From: a virus
Direction: 5' to 3' (one strand)
Virus record (IMG/VR): IMGVR_UViG_3300023178_000017
Span: 1 to 64,000 of that record
Length of the DNA stretch: 64,000 nt
Shown here piece by piece: positions 1 to 6,451 of this stretch (within the stretch, counting starts at the first letter, position 1; the number at the start of each line of letters is the position of its first letter). The notes beneath the pieces are model-generated. The model was given only the letters and a program-made list of their open reading frames with translations. It had not been told where the DNA came from and ran no database searches. A program made the translations under genes and the position numbers.

Positions 1-513
1 GATAAATGTATTATTGTTTCCGTGTATATCTAATCTCATATACATTCCACCATATTCATCATTGTCGATATAAAAATCACCTGTATCCGTGACTCTAAAT
101 CCTTGTCCAAATTTTACTGTATTATAATTACCTTGAATATGAAATCCAAAATAGTTATTTGTTGGATTGTTTCCTGTTGAAGTGTTTTGTTTAATAGTTA
201 GAACATTATCAGTTCCATCTAAATCACCACCCCAACTATAACCTGAACCCCATGTATCAGTCCACTTGACTGTATTGTTTGCACCTGTTTGAAGTATGTC
301 TATGGTGTTGTCTGCACCACCGATTGAAAAGTAAACCTCTTGGTCAAAACCTCTCTGTTCAATTGTAAGGTTTAAATCATCAGATGCAGTTGGTGTTTGA
401 ATATTGATTTCATTGTCGTCTGCAAAAGCAAGAGATCCCCAAACTAATAAAATACACCACCCTATCCATAAGAGTGGTGTATCTTTTGTTTCTTTATTAT
501 CTAAATTATCCAC
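1..513 (-). CDS. curlin-repeat secreted protein (CsgA/CsgB-like), 3' part cut by window edge
   Basis: The frame is open from 513 to the window edge. After a cytoplasmic stretch it shows a hydrophobic signal segment ending in LAFA, then DDNEINIQ. Curlin-like repeats follow, for example TIEQRGF, IDILQTGANNTVKW and FHIQGNYNTVKFGQGF, which fit the I-x-Q-x-G-x-x-N-x-V pattern of CsgA/CsgB. The likely start is a GTG at 513 overlapping the end of the 48-aa gene; the frame also extends to an ATG at 600, but that would overlap most of that gene. It is the last visible gene of the curli-like cluster and would be an exported fibre subunit or nucleator. The family call is good; the role in the phage is unknown. 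Confidence 0.7.
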   Translation of the reverse strand, partial: MDNLDNKETKDTPLLWIGWCILLVWGSLAFADDNEINIQTPTASDDLNLTIEQRGFDQEVYFSIGGADNTIDILQTGANNTVKWTDTWGSGYSWGGDLDGTDNVLTIKQNTSTGNNPTNNYFGFHIQGNYNTVKFGQGFRVTDTGDFYIDNDEYGGMYMRLDIHGNNNTFI

Positions 514-647
514 ATTAATAATAATCCTATAACCAGTCCTTCGAAGAATGCAAACCACATTACTCCGTAGTGACTCATGTCGAATTGGTTCATCCACCAT
601 TCAACATTTTTTTCATGCCACTTAAAGAATTTTTTAAGTATATCCAT
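501..647 (-). CDS. 48-aa membrane protein in curli-like cluster
   Basis: A small ORF preceded by a very strong Shine-Dalgarno (AGGAGG, 7 nt before the ATG at 647). The protein begins MDILKKFFKWHEKNVEW and ends in one hydrophobic helix (MWFAFFEGLVIGLLLMWII), so it is a basic/aromatic amphipathic N-terminus plus a single membrane span. It sits 20 nt downstream of the FecR-like gene, and its end overlaps the GTG start of the curlin-repeat gene, so it is probably co-translated with the cluster. I do not recognise the family. A holin-like or export-accessory role is possible but unproven. Confidence 0.65.
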   Translation of the reverse strand: MDILKKFFKWHEKNVEWWMNQFDMSHYGVMWFAFFEGLVIGLLLMWII

Positions 648-667
648 AAGTTGCCTCCTGCTTATAT

Positions 668-1813
668 TTAGTTAGATTGATTAATGTAAATCTCAATGGT
701 TGGGTCACCATTACCAAATTCTATGACTCCTTGATAACCTTCAACATTTGTATCAATAAATCCAGAGTTGTCTCCAGCAATTATGATTTCAATAACTCCG
801 TTTACATTTCTGTATAGATATAGATCACCGTCTTGTATAAAGATATTGTATTGTGAATCTTTGTTGAAACCTAATTGAGCACCCTTAAGTGTTACTGTAC
901 CTGACCCAGCGCCTTTTTGTACATCACTCAATGATACTGTAGTCTTTGTTAGATCATCAATAACATCTAAGAGATCGGTAAGAAAATCTACGTCTAATAA
1001 GTCTATGTCTAATTCTGAAAACTCTAAATCGCCCTTAGTATCCTCTAATGCATCTTGTTCTAATTCGTTAAATTCTAAGAAGTCAACGTCTAATATTCCT
1101 TGATCTTGGTTCTGATCGTCTCTAGCGCCTTCTTCTATTTGTTGTCTGATTTCTGTAGGTGGATTAACAATGAACATATTGTCAATCATGTTTGGTGTTA
1201 TGTTTGCTAAAGTTAGTGGTGTCGCTGGTGTTTGATCAAATGATACGACCATAGTTGCCTGATATGCCTGGTCCAGCGTGACGCTACCGCCGTCATTAAA
1301 AACTTCTATAATTCCAGATGGATTTCCATCCTGATCAGGAAGCAAAATTACTAATGTTCTTCCGATCTCATCTATGGTTGTGGTAAAATCTGTACCTTTA
1401 ATTGATATTTGAGCAGCAGGTGTTGATACGTCTACGTTTGCTTTTTTAATTTTCTTTCCTGCGCCTGAGGTGAATCTTGCTGTGCCTCTGACCATGCGAA
1501 TTGCCATTTCAGATTTGTTTGGGTCAGGATCATAATATGCTTTATCGATATAAGCATAGGTGTGTTCTGTCATATCCAGAACTTCATCATCTAAGAAGAC
1601 GATCTTCATTCGACCGTTACCAGTCTTTGCTTCGTCTTTGAGTAGTATGTCTAAACCTACATCATTGCCAATACTCTCTGTATTACGAGTGATATTACCA
1701 ATGCCTGTGGATTCACGGATATCACCAATGGGATTGCCAAAAGCAACCCCACTGAGTAATAAAAAATTAAGAATCGGAGTTCGAATCTTTTTGTGTAAGT
1801 TGAATGATTGCAT
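668..1813 (-). CDS. FecR-domain secreted protein
   Basis: About 381 aa. A short basic N-terminus and hydrophobic core (ILNFLLLSGVAFG) look like a signal peptide. Residues ~20-180 fit a FecR domain: a beta-rich stretch with MKIVFLDDEVLDMTEH, then VRGTARFTSG and VDVSTPAAQISIKGTDFTT, the usual 'sequence-is-fixed-by-structure' FecR ending. The C-terminal half is acidic and Leu/Asp-rich (DIDLLDVDFLTDLLDV). The frame extends to a GTG at 1819; the ATG at 1813 is preferred. The 5' end overlaps the curlin-like gene. FecR domains are known periplasmic or surface sensor modules. Here it is probably a surface or periplasmic component of the exported fibre system, by inference from neighbours. Confidence 0.7.
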   Translation of the reverse strand: MQSFNLHKKIRTPILNFLLLSGVAFGNPIGDIRESTGIGNITRNTESIGNDVGLDILLKDEAKTGNGRMKIVFLDDEVLDMTEHTYAYIDKAYYDPDPNKSEMAIRMVRGTARFTSGAGKKIKKANVDVSTPAAQISIKGTDFTTTIDEIGRTLVILLPDQDGNPSGIIEVFNDGGSVTLDQAYQATMVVSFDQTPATPLTLANITPNMIDNMFIVNPPTEIRQQIEEGARDDQNQDQGILDVDFLEFNELEQDALEDTKGDLEFSELDIDLLDVDFLTDLLDVIDDLTKTTVSLSDVQKGAGSGTVTLKGAQLGFNKDSQYNIFIQDGDLYLYRNVNGVIEIIIAGDNSGFIDTNVEGYQGVIEFGNGDPTIEIYINQSN

Positions 1814-2501
1814 TATCACTAGTTACATCTAAAACAATGACACCATTAGGTGTTGAACAAGATGCATTAGATGGTGAACAAGTACCAGATATCTGAGTGA
1901 TATCTACATCAGCACTGTCTCCGTCTAAAACAAAATCTATACTACCTGCACCGTCATTCTGTAGTGTATTGATATTACTAGAACCGCCTGTAATGTCAAA
2001 ATTCCAAACTAGGTCATCTGCTTCCCAATCAATGTCAAAAACATTTGAACTACCAATAATTATGAGATCGGCATCAAGTCTTTCAGCACTGTAAACATAA
2101 CCTTGATCTAAGTCAAAAGTATTGCTACTTCCTGTTACATCAAAATTAATATCTGAACTGTCAGCACTACCGATGTATCCGATATTCCAGTCGATCTCGT
2201 TTGAATCACCTGTAAAGTTTAGCGTATAGTAAGAACTATCTGCAACTACAGGACCAAATAAAATGTTTGAATTACCAGTAAAATCTAAATCGAACTCAAG
2301 TGTAGTACCAGTTATACTCATAGAAGATAAACTTCCTGAACTTGCATCGTCTCCACCAATTTTGTTTCCAAAACCGATTTGGTCGATATAAAGTTTCAAA
2401 GTATCACCAGTTTGAGTGATCTTAATTTCGTTATCATCAGTGGCTTGTGCGAAAACGAATGATGTCGACATAAGTAAAAATAAACTAATTAGTTTTTTCA
2501 T
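1767..2501 (-). CDS. curlin-like secreted repeat protein
   Basis: 244 aa with a clear signal peptide (MKKLISLFLLMSTSFVFA, cut before QATDDNEIK). The mature part is Asp/Ser/Asn-rich with irregular beta-repeats of the form ...FTGNSNILF, FTGDSNEIDW, VTGSSNTFDL, IGSSNVFDI, about 20-25 residues apart. It ends with IIQLTQKDSN. The G-x-S-N-x-hydrophobic pattern resembles curlin-family or other beta-solenoid subunits. The start overlaps the CsgG stop by 17 nt, so translation is coupled. It is the probable export substrate of the CsgG/CsgF pore encoded just upstream. The repeats are more degenerate than in E. coli CsgA, so 'curlin-like' is as far as I go. Confidence 0.65.
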   Translation of the reverse strand: MKKLISLFLLMSTSFVFAQATDDNEIKITQTGDTLKLYIDQIGFGNKIGGDDASSGSLSSMSITGTTLEFDLDFTGNSNILFGPVVADSSYYTLNFTGDSNEIDWNIGYIGSADSSDINFDVTGSSNTFDLDQGYVYSAERLDADLIIIGSSNVFDIDWEADDLVWNFDITGGSSNINTLQNDGAGSIDFVLDGDSADVDITQISGTCSPSNASCSTPNGVIVLDVTSDNAIIQLTQKDSNSDS

Positions 2502-3414
2502 TTTCGTTATACCCCTCTATTTCCCAAAAACCTCTTCTGTGTCCTTGGTAGATTAATTCCAACACTGCAGCTTCAATAGCTGTTCGTGTTGCGTAAGTCA
2601 CCGATTCATTATTACCAACTCCGTCTTCATACTCCACTAGTCTAGTGCCTTGTTCGATGAATCTAAACACATCGCCTGTAGCACCATAACTCAGTATAGT
2701 TTTCCGAGTTTGTACATTAAGTAAAACTTCTCCAGTAAGAACTGAAACAGCTCTCATGGAAACTGTGACAACATCTTGTCGATATTGTCTCGCACTACCA
2801 ATTCCTAGATACCTTGCGCCTCGGCCTCCAGTTAAAATATTGGTATCATAACCAATTACACCACCTTCTATTATCATTCCTGCAAATAGAAGTGGTTGTA
2901 CTCCTTGTAGTTCTTCGCCTGTAGAGTCTGCGTATTCTTGTCTTGCAGTTCTAATGATTTGTCTTTCTCTTACAAGATGATCTAAACCATTTCTCTCTAC
3001 GACTCTGAACCATGTTCCGTTACCAGCAGTTTTAAGAGCATCAATAACTAACTCTGGTCCGCCTTGAGTTACTGCTGTACTAAATGATGCAATGTTGTCT
3101 ACACTTTTTCTTTGTCCTGTTTTATCTAAGAAATTATAGACAGTGACAATTGGTCTTTCTTTTGCTGGTGGTAATTGTAGCAACTCGATATAAGAAGGTA
3201 ATTTAACAACTTCTGGTTCTTCAACACAAATGTAAGGCATTGCCCGTTCAAACGTTCTGCCAGCTGCCTTTGCCAGATTCCATACATCGTTTGGATAATC
3301 TACGCCTTCTTCCCATGTTGCTGGGTTACAGTCTTGAGGATTATCAGACCATCTTGGTACAGATGCACATCCACTTATTAGAAGTGTAAGTGCTAGTAGA
3401 TATCTAACCACCAT
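2485..3414 (-). CDS. csgG: CsgG-like outer-membrane curli secretion lipoprotein
   Basis: 309 aa from the ATG at 3414 (an in-frame ATG also lies at 3423). The N-terminus is a lipoprotein signal, LLALTLLISGC, with a lipobox Cys at residue 16. The body matches the CsgG family along its length: TVYNFLDKTGQ, FSTAVTQGG, WFRVVERNGLDHLVRERQII, GGVIGYDTN, GGRGARYLGIG, VSVLTGEVL, KTILSYGATGDVFRFIE and a C-terminal RRGFWEIE. CsgG forms a nonameric outer-membrane channel (type VIII secretion). The neighbours CsgF and curlin-like proteins confirm the context. No CsgE or CsgD is visible. A phage-borne pore could export fibres or permeabilise the outer membrane; the purpose is inferred. Confidence 0.92.
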   Translation of the reverse strand: MVVRYLLALTLLISGCASVPRWSDNPQDCNPATWEEGVDYPNDVWNLAKAAGRTFERAMPYICVEEPEVVKLPSYIELLQLPPAKERPIVTVYNFLDKTGQRKSVDNIASFSTAVTQGGPELVIDALKTAGNGTWFRVVERNGLDHLVRERQIIRTARQEYADSTGEELQGVQPLLFAGMIIEGGVIGYDTNILTGGRGARYLGIGSARQYRQDVVTVSMRAVSVLTGEVLLNVQTRKTILSYGATGDVFRFIEQGTRLVEYEDGVGNNESVTYATRTAIEAAVLELIYQGHRRGFWEIEGYNENEKTN

Positions 3415-3889
3415 TTCCACCATCAGGATCTTGTGCGAAGTTTCCTGTTCCTACTGGTATGGTGATCTCTGTGGTTGTACCATCTTCTGCTACAACAATC
3501 AGTCTGATAAACTCAGCACCTGTTTCATCTGTGATAACTTCCCATGTAATGGTGTTACCTTCTAATACAAATGAACCGAAACCTGCTGGGTTATCATTTG
3601 CGAACATAGACTCTACTAATTGCTTAGCAAATTGAGCGTAGATTCTACTTTCTAAGTTACGTATAAATTTTGCTAGGGTTGAATTTTCTGCCTCTCTTTC
3701 AGCTGCCTTTCTGGCCGATTCAAGTGCATCTTCAATTGCCTTTTTTCTTGAGAACTCTTGGTTTTCAATGGTCAGATAGTGTGCGCCTGTGCCGACACCA
3801 CTAAAGGATGGATTTTTAAATCCAAATTTAATCTCGTCTGCTAAAACTGGTAGTGATAGTAGACTAAGAACTAGAACTCTTTTTATCAT
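3404..3889 (-). CDS. csgF: CsgF-like curli assembly factor
   Basis: 161 aa with a signal peptide (MIKRVLVLSLLSLPVLA). The mature protein starts DEIKFGFKNPSFSG, matching the conserved CsgF N-terminus (F-x-F-x-N-P-x-F-G-G) that plugs into the CsgG channel. A helical neck follows (KKAIEDALESARKAAEREAE), then a beta-rich C-terminal domain with TTEITIPVGTGNF. It ends in Gly/Asn and overlaps the CsgG start. In bacteria CsgF sits at the cell surface and couples the nucleator to CsgG. Gene order CsgF then CsgG is as expected for a functional pair. Confidence 0.85.
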   Translation of the reverse strand: MIKRVLVLSLLSLPVLADEIKFGFKNPSFSGVGTGAHYLTIENQEFSRKKAIEDALESARKAAEREAENSTLAKFIRNLESRIYAQFAKQLVESMFANDNPAGFGSFVLEGNTITWEVITDETGAEFIRLIVVAEDGTTTEITIPVGTGNFAQDPDGGNGG

Positions 3890-4154
3890 TGGTTTTTACC
3901 TTGCCCTTTTTCTTCTCGTTTTCTCTATACTCTAAAACTACATCAACCTTTTGTTGTAGTCGTATAAGGTCTTGGTCTAACATTCTAGTTTGGTCTATTA
4001 CTCTTATCAATGCAAAATGCATCTTTTCAATTTCGGGCTCTATGTGTTCACCAATGAACCACCACACATAGTAAATAAAGTAACCTAGACCAATTGCTAG
4101 TATAATAGGAAATCCGTACTCTTGGACTTTTGAGATAATGTCAAATTCTTCCAT
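3864..4154 (-). CDS. small membrane protein, YvrJ/holin-like, paralogue of the next gene upstream
   Basis: 96 aa. MEEFDIISKVQEYGFPIILAIGLGYFIYYVWWFIGE forms one N-terminal membrane span; the rest is a charged coiled-coil-like helix (LIRVIDQTRMLDQDLIRLQQKVDVVLEYREN) with a Lys/Ser-rich tail. The start is TAATG-coupled to the upstream paralogue, and the end overlaps CsgF by 26 nt. The 'YGFPIxLAI' opening resembles YvrJ-type and BhlA/UviB-type small membrane proteins. It may be a holin or an inner-membrane partner of the CsgG/F exporter; sequence alone does not decide. Confidence 0.65.
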   Translation of the reverse strand: MEEFDIISKVQEYGFPIILAIGLGYFIYYVWWFIGEHIEPEIEKMHFALIRVIDQTRMLDQDLIRLQQKVDVVLEYRENEKKKGKVKTNDKKSSSS

Positions 4155-4447
4155 TAATCTCTTCTCACATCCAATTTACCGTCTTCGATAAAGTTCTCTG
4201 CACGAGCAACTCTCTCAATATCAGGTCGAAGTTCCAATGCTGACGATACTAACATGTCTATCTTAATCATTTCATTAGACATGGTTCTTGCACGATTCTC
4301 TAGTGACTTACAGAACATAGTAAGCGTCTGAATGTCATCAACTATACCTTGAAGTATTTGTTTAATGATAATGAATATAAAACTTCCCATAACTAAGGCG
4401 ATAGCTACAGGGAAGCCCAACTCAGTTATCATTTCGAATACATCCAT
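4154..4447 (-). CDS. small membrane protein, YvrJ/holin-like
   Basis: 97 aa from the ATG at 4447 (a longer in-frame start exists at 4483, but it lies inside the promoter and riboswitch). MDVFEMITELGFPVAIALVMGSFIFIIIKQIL makes one membrane helix; a helical cytoplasmic or periplasmic tail follows. It shares its plan and the 'LGFPVAIAL' opening with the downstream gene at 3864-4154, so the two are probably an ancient duplication. It opens the curli-like operon, 9 nt behind a TATAAATA late box. Confidence 0.65.
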   Translation of the reverse strand: MDVFEMITELGFPVAIALVMGSFIFIIIKQILQGIVDDIQTLTMFCKSLENRARTMSNEMIKIDMLVSSALELRPDIERVARAENFIEDGKLDVRRD

Positions 4448-4455
4448 TATACTCT

Positions 4456-4469
4456 TATTTATATAAATA
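4456..4469. promoter_or_regulatory. palindromic bidirectional T4-type late promoter
   Basis: The 14-bp perfect palindrome TATTTATATAAATA contains TATAAATA, the T4 late -10 box, on both strands: 4462-4469 on plus and 4463-4456 on minus. The minus copy would start the curli-like operon within a few nt of its ATG (4447). The plus copy would start transcription around 4475, exactly at the first riboswitch aptamer. A gp55-type late sigma factor is encoded at 16917-17468. Confidence 0.65.
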
Positions 4470-4475
4470 AAGGTA

Positions 4476-4526
4476 TCGTTCAACCCTTTTTCTAGGGTCG
4501 GAAGTAGTCATAAGACGAAGGAACGC
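4476..4526 (+). promoter_or_regulatory. glutamine riboswitch aptamer 1 (glnA-type)
   Basis: The sequence follows the glnA RNA consensus: CGTTCA at 4477-4482, a small CCC/GGG hairpin, CGGAAGTAG, and GAAGGAACGC closing the P1 stem (CGTTC 4477-4481 with GAACG 4521-4525). This class binds L-glutamine and is known from cyanobacteria and marine phages and metagenomes. It is the first of two tandem copies directly after a late promoter. Confidence 0.85.
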
Positions 4527-4532
4527 ATTGTT

Positions 4533-4581
4533 ACGTTCATCTATTTTTAGACGGAAGTAGGCAATGGTGCTGAAGGAACGC
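4533..4581 (+). promoter_or_regulatory. glutamine riboswitch aptamer 2 (glnA-type)
   Basis: A second, independent match: CGTTCATC, a short hairpin, GACGGAAGTAGG, then CTGAAGGAACGC. P1 is CGTTC 4534-4538 with GAACG 4576-4580. It is closer to the consensus than copy 1. Two aptamers in series usually sharpen the response. Its last base touches a hairpin that covers the ribosome-binding site of the downstream peptide gene. Confidence 0.88.
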
Positions 4582-4598
4582 AATCTTTTCGGAGATTG
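4581..4598 (+). promoter_or_regulatory. RBS-sequestering hairpin, likely riboswitch expression platform
   Basis: CAATCT (4581-4586) pairs with AGATTG (4593-4598), loop TTTCGG. The stem includes the second half of GGAG (4591-4594), the only good Shine-Dalgarno before the ATG at 4601. It starts at the last base of aptamer 2, which suggests translational control by glutamine. The direction of control cannot be read from sequence. Confidence 0.5.
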
Positions 4599-4600
4599 AC

Positions 4601-4753
4601 ATGACTAAATATCAAGCAATGCTCTTTCAAAGAGCAGTCAAAAAATCTCTTAGGGAAAAACATCTAAGCTCTAGGGCTAAGAATTATAAAATTGAAAAGA
4701 AGGAATCTGTAGAATTACCAAAGTATATTACAGATAACCCTTTTTATCCTTAA
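4601..4753 (+). CDS. 50-aa basic peptide under glutamine-riboswitch control
   Basis: A 50-aa ORF beginning MTKYQAMLFQRAVKKSLREK, continuing with HLSSRAKNYKIEKKESVELP and ending in ITDNPFYP. It is strongly basic in the first two thirds. A GGAG motif lies 6 nt before the ATG, two glutamine aptamers lie upstream, and a terminator follows 8 nt after the stop. Small ORFs behind this riboswitch class are known ('downstream peptide'), and in cyanobacteria a glutamine riboswitch controls the glutamine-synthetase inactivating factor IF17. Small size, basicity and an L-x-S-R-A motif are reminiscent of such factors. That link is my inference, not a homology result. It is one of only two plus-strand genes here. 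Confidence 0.75.
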   Translation: MTKYQAMLFQRAVKKSLREKHLSSRAKNYKIEKKESVELPKYITDNPFYP

Positions 4754-4756
4754 GAT

Positions 4757-4793
4757 AAAAAAAAGGGGACGTTATGTCCCCTTTGTTATTTTT
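4757..4793. terminator. bidirectional rho-independent terminator
   Basis: AAAGGGGAC (4762-4770) pairs with GTCCCCTTT (4776-4784) around a 5-nt loop. On minus it is followed by eight T; on plus by TTTGTTATTTTT. It ends the plus-strand peptide transcript and the minus-strand transcript from 4803-5084. Confidence 0.85.
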
Positions 4794-4802
4794 AACTAAA
4801 AA

Positions 4803-5084
4803 TTACTTTAGTTGAGAATGGATCTCATTGATTACTTCAGCTTTTGTTCCTGATCTCTTAACTTTGAGATTCTTCTTCTCTGCCATATCAAGTAGTTGAA
4901 CTTTCGTTAACTTCTTTAGCTCGAATTTAGAAACAGCACCGTCAGCATTTCTATCTACAGAGACACCTGGTCTTGTAGAAGGAACTGGAGATGGTGTGAC
5001 AGTGGTAGAAGTATTACTTTTACCTCTGTTTACTATGAAGTAACCGATCACAAATACTGCAACTGCAATCAAAAAATATTCCAT
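4803..5084 (-). CDS. membrane-anchored protein with EF-hand loop and SAP/HeH-like C-terminus
   Basis: 93 aa in three parts. Residues 1-18 are a membrane anchor (FLIAVAVFVIGYFIV). A Ser/Thr/Pro linker follows. Residues 44-55 form a canonical EF-hand loop (D44, N46, D48-G49, S52, E55). Residues ~57-93 (LTKVQLLDMAEKKNLKVKRSGTKAEVINEI) look like a SAP/HeH or Rho-N-type helical domain. A Ca2+-responsive membrane-tethered nucleic-acid or protein-binding role is possible. No named family is claimed. It is preceded by a possible TAGGAT promoter and followed by a strong terminator, so it ends a transcript. Confidence 0.7.
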   Translation of the reverse strand: MEYFLIAVAVFVIGYFIVNRGKSNTSTTVTPSPVPSTRPGVSVDRNADGAVSKFELKKLTKVQLLDMAEKKNLKVKRSGTKAEVINEIHSQLK

Positions 5085-5113
5085 AATGTACTCCTAATTA
5101 GGTTTTAGTTACC

Positions 5114-5142
5114 ATCCTATCAGATCGTTACTTATCTAACAA
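5114..5142 (-). promoter_or_regulatory. possible sigma70-like promoter
   Basis: On minus, TTGTTA (5142-5137), a 17-nt spacer and TAGGAT (5119-5114), upstream of the gene starting at 5084. The -10 matches the TAGGAT boxes before the CobS- and CobT-like genes; the -35 is weaker. Confidence 0.4.
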
Positions 5143-5334
5143 GGGGTTTTTATCTTTTGCTTTACCAATTGCTAGGGCAAGTACTTCTAACCATTTGTAG
5201 ACTTTTGCCCATAATTTGTCATCTGCTGGTGTTGGTGTCATAGCGACAATAACACTACAAATTGAGATAACAACTGGAACTATCATAAGTAGATTCCAGA
5301 TTCCCATTATAAAATCAATTATGCCTGAAAACAT
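5128..5334 (-). CDS. 68-aa membrane protein
   Basis: MFSGIIDFIMGIWNLLMIVPVVISICSVIVAMTPTPADDK: one long hydrophobic stretch, then a soluble helix (LWAKVYKWLEVLALAIGKAKDK). Good Shine-Dalgarno (GGAGGTC) before the ATG. Its size and layout are those of phage holin-like membrane proteins, but no family is certain. It lies between regA and the EF-hand membrane protein. Confidence 0.65.
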   Translation of the reverse strand: MFSGIIDFIMGIWNLLMIVPVVISICSVIVAMTPTPADDKLWAKVYKWLEVLALAIGKAKDKNPLLDK

Positions 5335-5359
5335 ATTGACCTCCTATTTTTTATGGTAT

Positions 5360-5767
5360 TTAGTTGTTTATATTACCAATTGAATACTTAGTTGTAAGTT
5401 TCCAATCTGATTTTTCTTTATATGATACTACCTTTATTTGAGATAAAGGCGACTTAGGTTCTGATATTTTAGATGGATCATTAACCTTCAATAAGTTCCA
5501 TTGTTGTAAAAGATCAATGATTGTGTTTCTTCTACCAATGTCTGACTCATCAATATTGGTTTGTTTACCGTCTAGTAAAAATAGTTCTTTAAAGTGTACG
5601 ATATAATACTTGCCTTTTTTATGAAGAATGTGACATGATTGAAATAACTCTTTGTCTTTCCTCGAAGCTACGCCTATACGTGATAAGGTTTCTCTTATCT
5701 TTAAAAAATCGTCTTTTTCGGGGAATGTTATTTCGATTAAGTCTTTTACTATATCGTGTTCATCCAT
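5360..5767 (-). CDS. regA: RegA translational repressor
   Basis: 135 aa from the ATG at 5767. It matches T4 RegA across its length: LIEITFPEKDDFLKIRETLSR, KDKELFQSCHILHKKGKYYI, VHFKELFLLDGKQ and a C-terminal SDWKLTTKYSIGN. RegA binds early mRNAs at their ribosome-binding sites and represses translation. It has about nine extra N-terminal residues compared with T4. The start overlaps the gp62 stop, keeping the T4 order 45-44-62-regA. Confidence 0.93.
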   Translation of the reverse strand: MDEHDIVKDLIEITFPEKDDFLKIRETLSRIGVASRKDKELFQSCHILHKKGKYYIVHFKELFLLDGKQTNIDESDIGRRNTIIDLLQQWNLLKVNDPSKISEPKSPLSQIKVVSYKEKSDWKLTTKYSIGNINN

Positions 5768-6152
5768 TATTCTTACCACCAGTTTTCATACTCTCTTTCA
5801 AGTCACGGTATTGTTTATCGTCTAATAACTCTAAATACTCTTTCGCTATTTTAGTTGATACACCATAAGATTCTCTTACAGTGTCTATTTTTTTAGATTC
5901 ATATGGCTTCTGCCACTTGCTGAACCTTTTTCTTTTTCTAAGAGTATTTATTAAAAAAGAGTATTGAAGACGACTGTCCAGACTGTGCCGGACATTCATT
6001 TCGTTGACGAAAAAGAGCGAATCTTGGTGATAAGATAATGCTCGATTTACTAGGAATGGTTGATAAGACTTCTCTTCTACCTCATCAACCATGATATCGA
6101 CTTTGTCAAAACTGACATTTTTAACATAGTCGAATGGATTTCTTTTGGACAT
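5760..6152 (-). CDS. 62: gp62 clamp-loader small subunit
   Basis: 130 aa starting MSKRNPFDYVKNVSFDKVD, the opening typical of T4-like gp62, and located between gp44 and regA as in T4. It is shorter than T4 gp62 but usual for marine T4-like phages. With gp44 it loads the gp45 sliding clamp. The start is TAATG-coupled to the upstream gene. Confidence 0.8.
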   Translation of the reverse strand: MSKRNPFDYVKNVSFDKVDIMVDEVEEKSYQPFLVNRALSYHQDSLFFVNEMNVRHSLDSRLQYSFLINTLRKRKRFSKWQKPYESKKIDTVRESYGVSTKIAKEYLELLDDKQYRDLKESMKTGGKNNG

Positions 6153-6451
6153 TAAGCAAGTGCTTGTTGTGTGACAGAAGGCAATACTTTTCTTTGATAT
6201 TCATTAATCAGTTCATCGCCTTTAAGTTCTTTACCAAAGTATACGATAGAACCATCATCAAGTGTTCTTTCAATAAGTCCACTATTGAAACTTCTATCAA
6301 CGACACCTTTACCATCTTGAGTATCTTGTGGTCTAGTGTCGTACCACATACTACTCAAACTATGAGCATGAATGCCTGAAACACCTTTTGCCCATTCTTC
6401 TGCTTCTAAGAGAACTCTTTGTCTCTCTACTTTATTTTTAAACTCCGTCAT
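6152..6451 (-). CDS. conserved hypothetical, clamp-loader operon
   Basis: 99 aa, soluble, beginning MTEFKNKVERQRVLLEAEEW and containing WYDTRPQDTQDGKGVVDRSF. No transmembrane segment or motif that I recognise. It is tightly coupled at both ends (ATGA with the 41-aa ORF, TAATG with gp62), so it is translated with the replication genes. Function unknown. Confidence 0.7.
   Translation of the reverse strand: MTEFKNKVERQRVLLEAEEWAKGVSGIHAHSLSSMWYDTRPQDTQDGKGVVDRSFNSGLIERTLDDGSIVYFGKELKGDELINEYQRKVLPSVTQQALA

Noticed and set aside
4448-4483. Upstream start for the first curli-operon membrane protein
   Set aside because: The extra 12 residues would lie across the promoter and first aptamer; the ATG at 4447 gives the expected N-terminal membrane span.
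4470-4760. A two-piece tmRNA in the riboswitch island
   Set aside because: Related marine phages are said to pair a glutamine riboswitch with ssrA, but the ORF here has no Ala-Ala tag ending and no tRNA-like acceptor end is visible.
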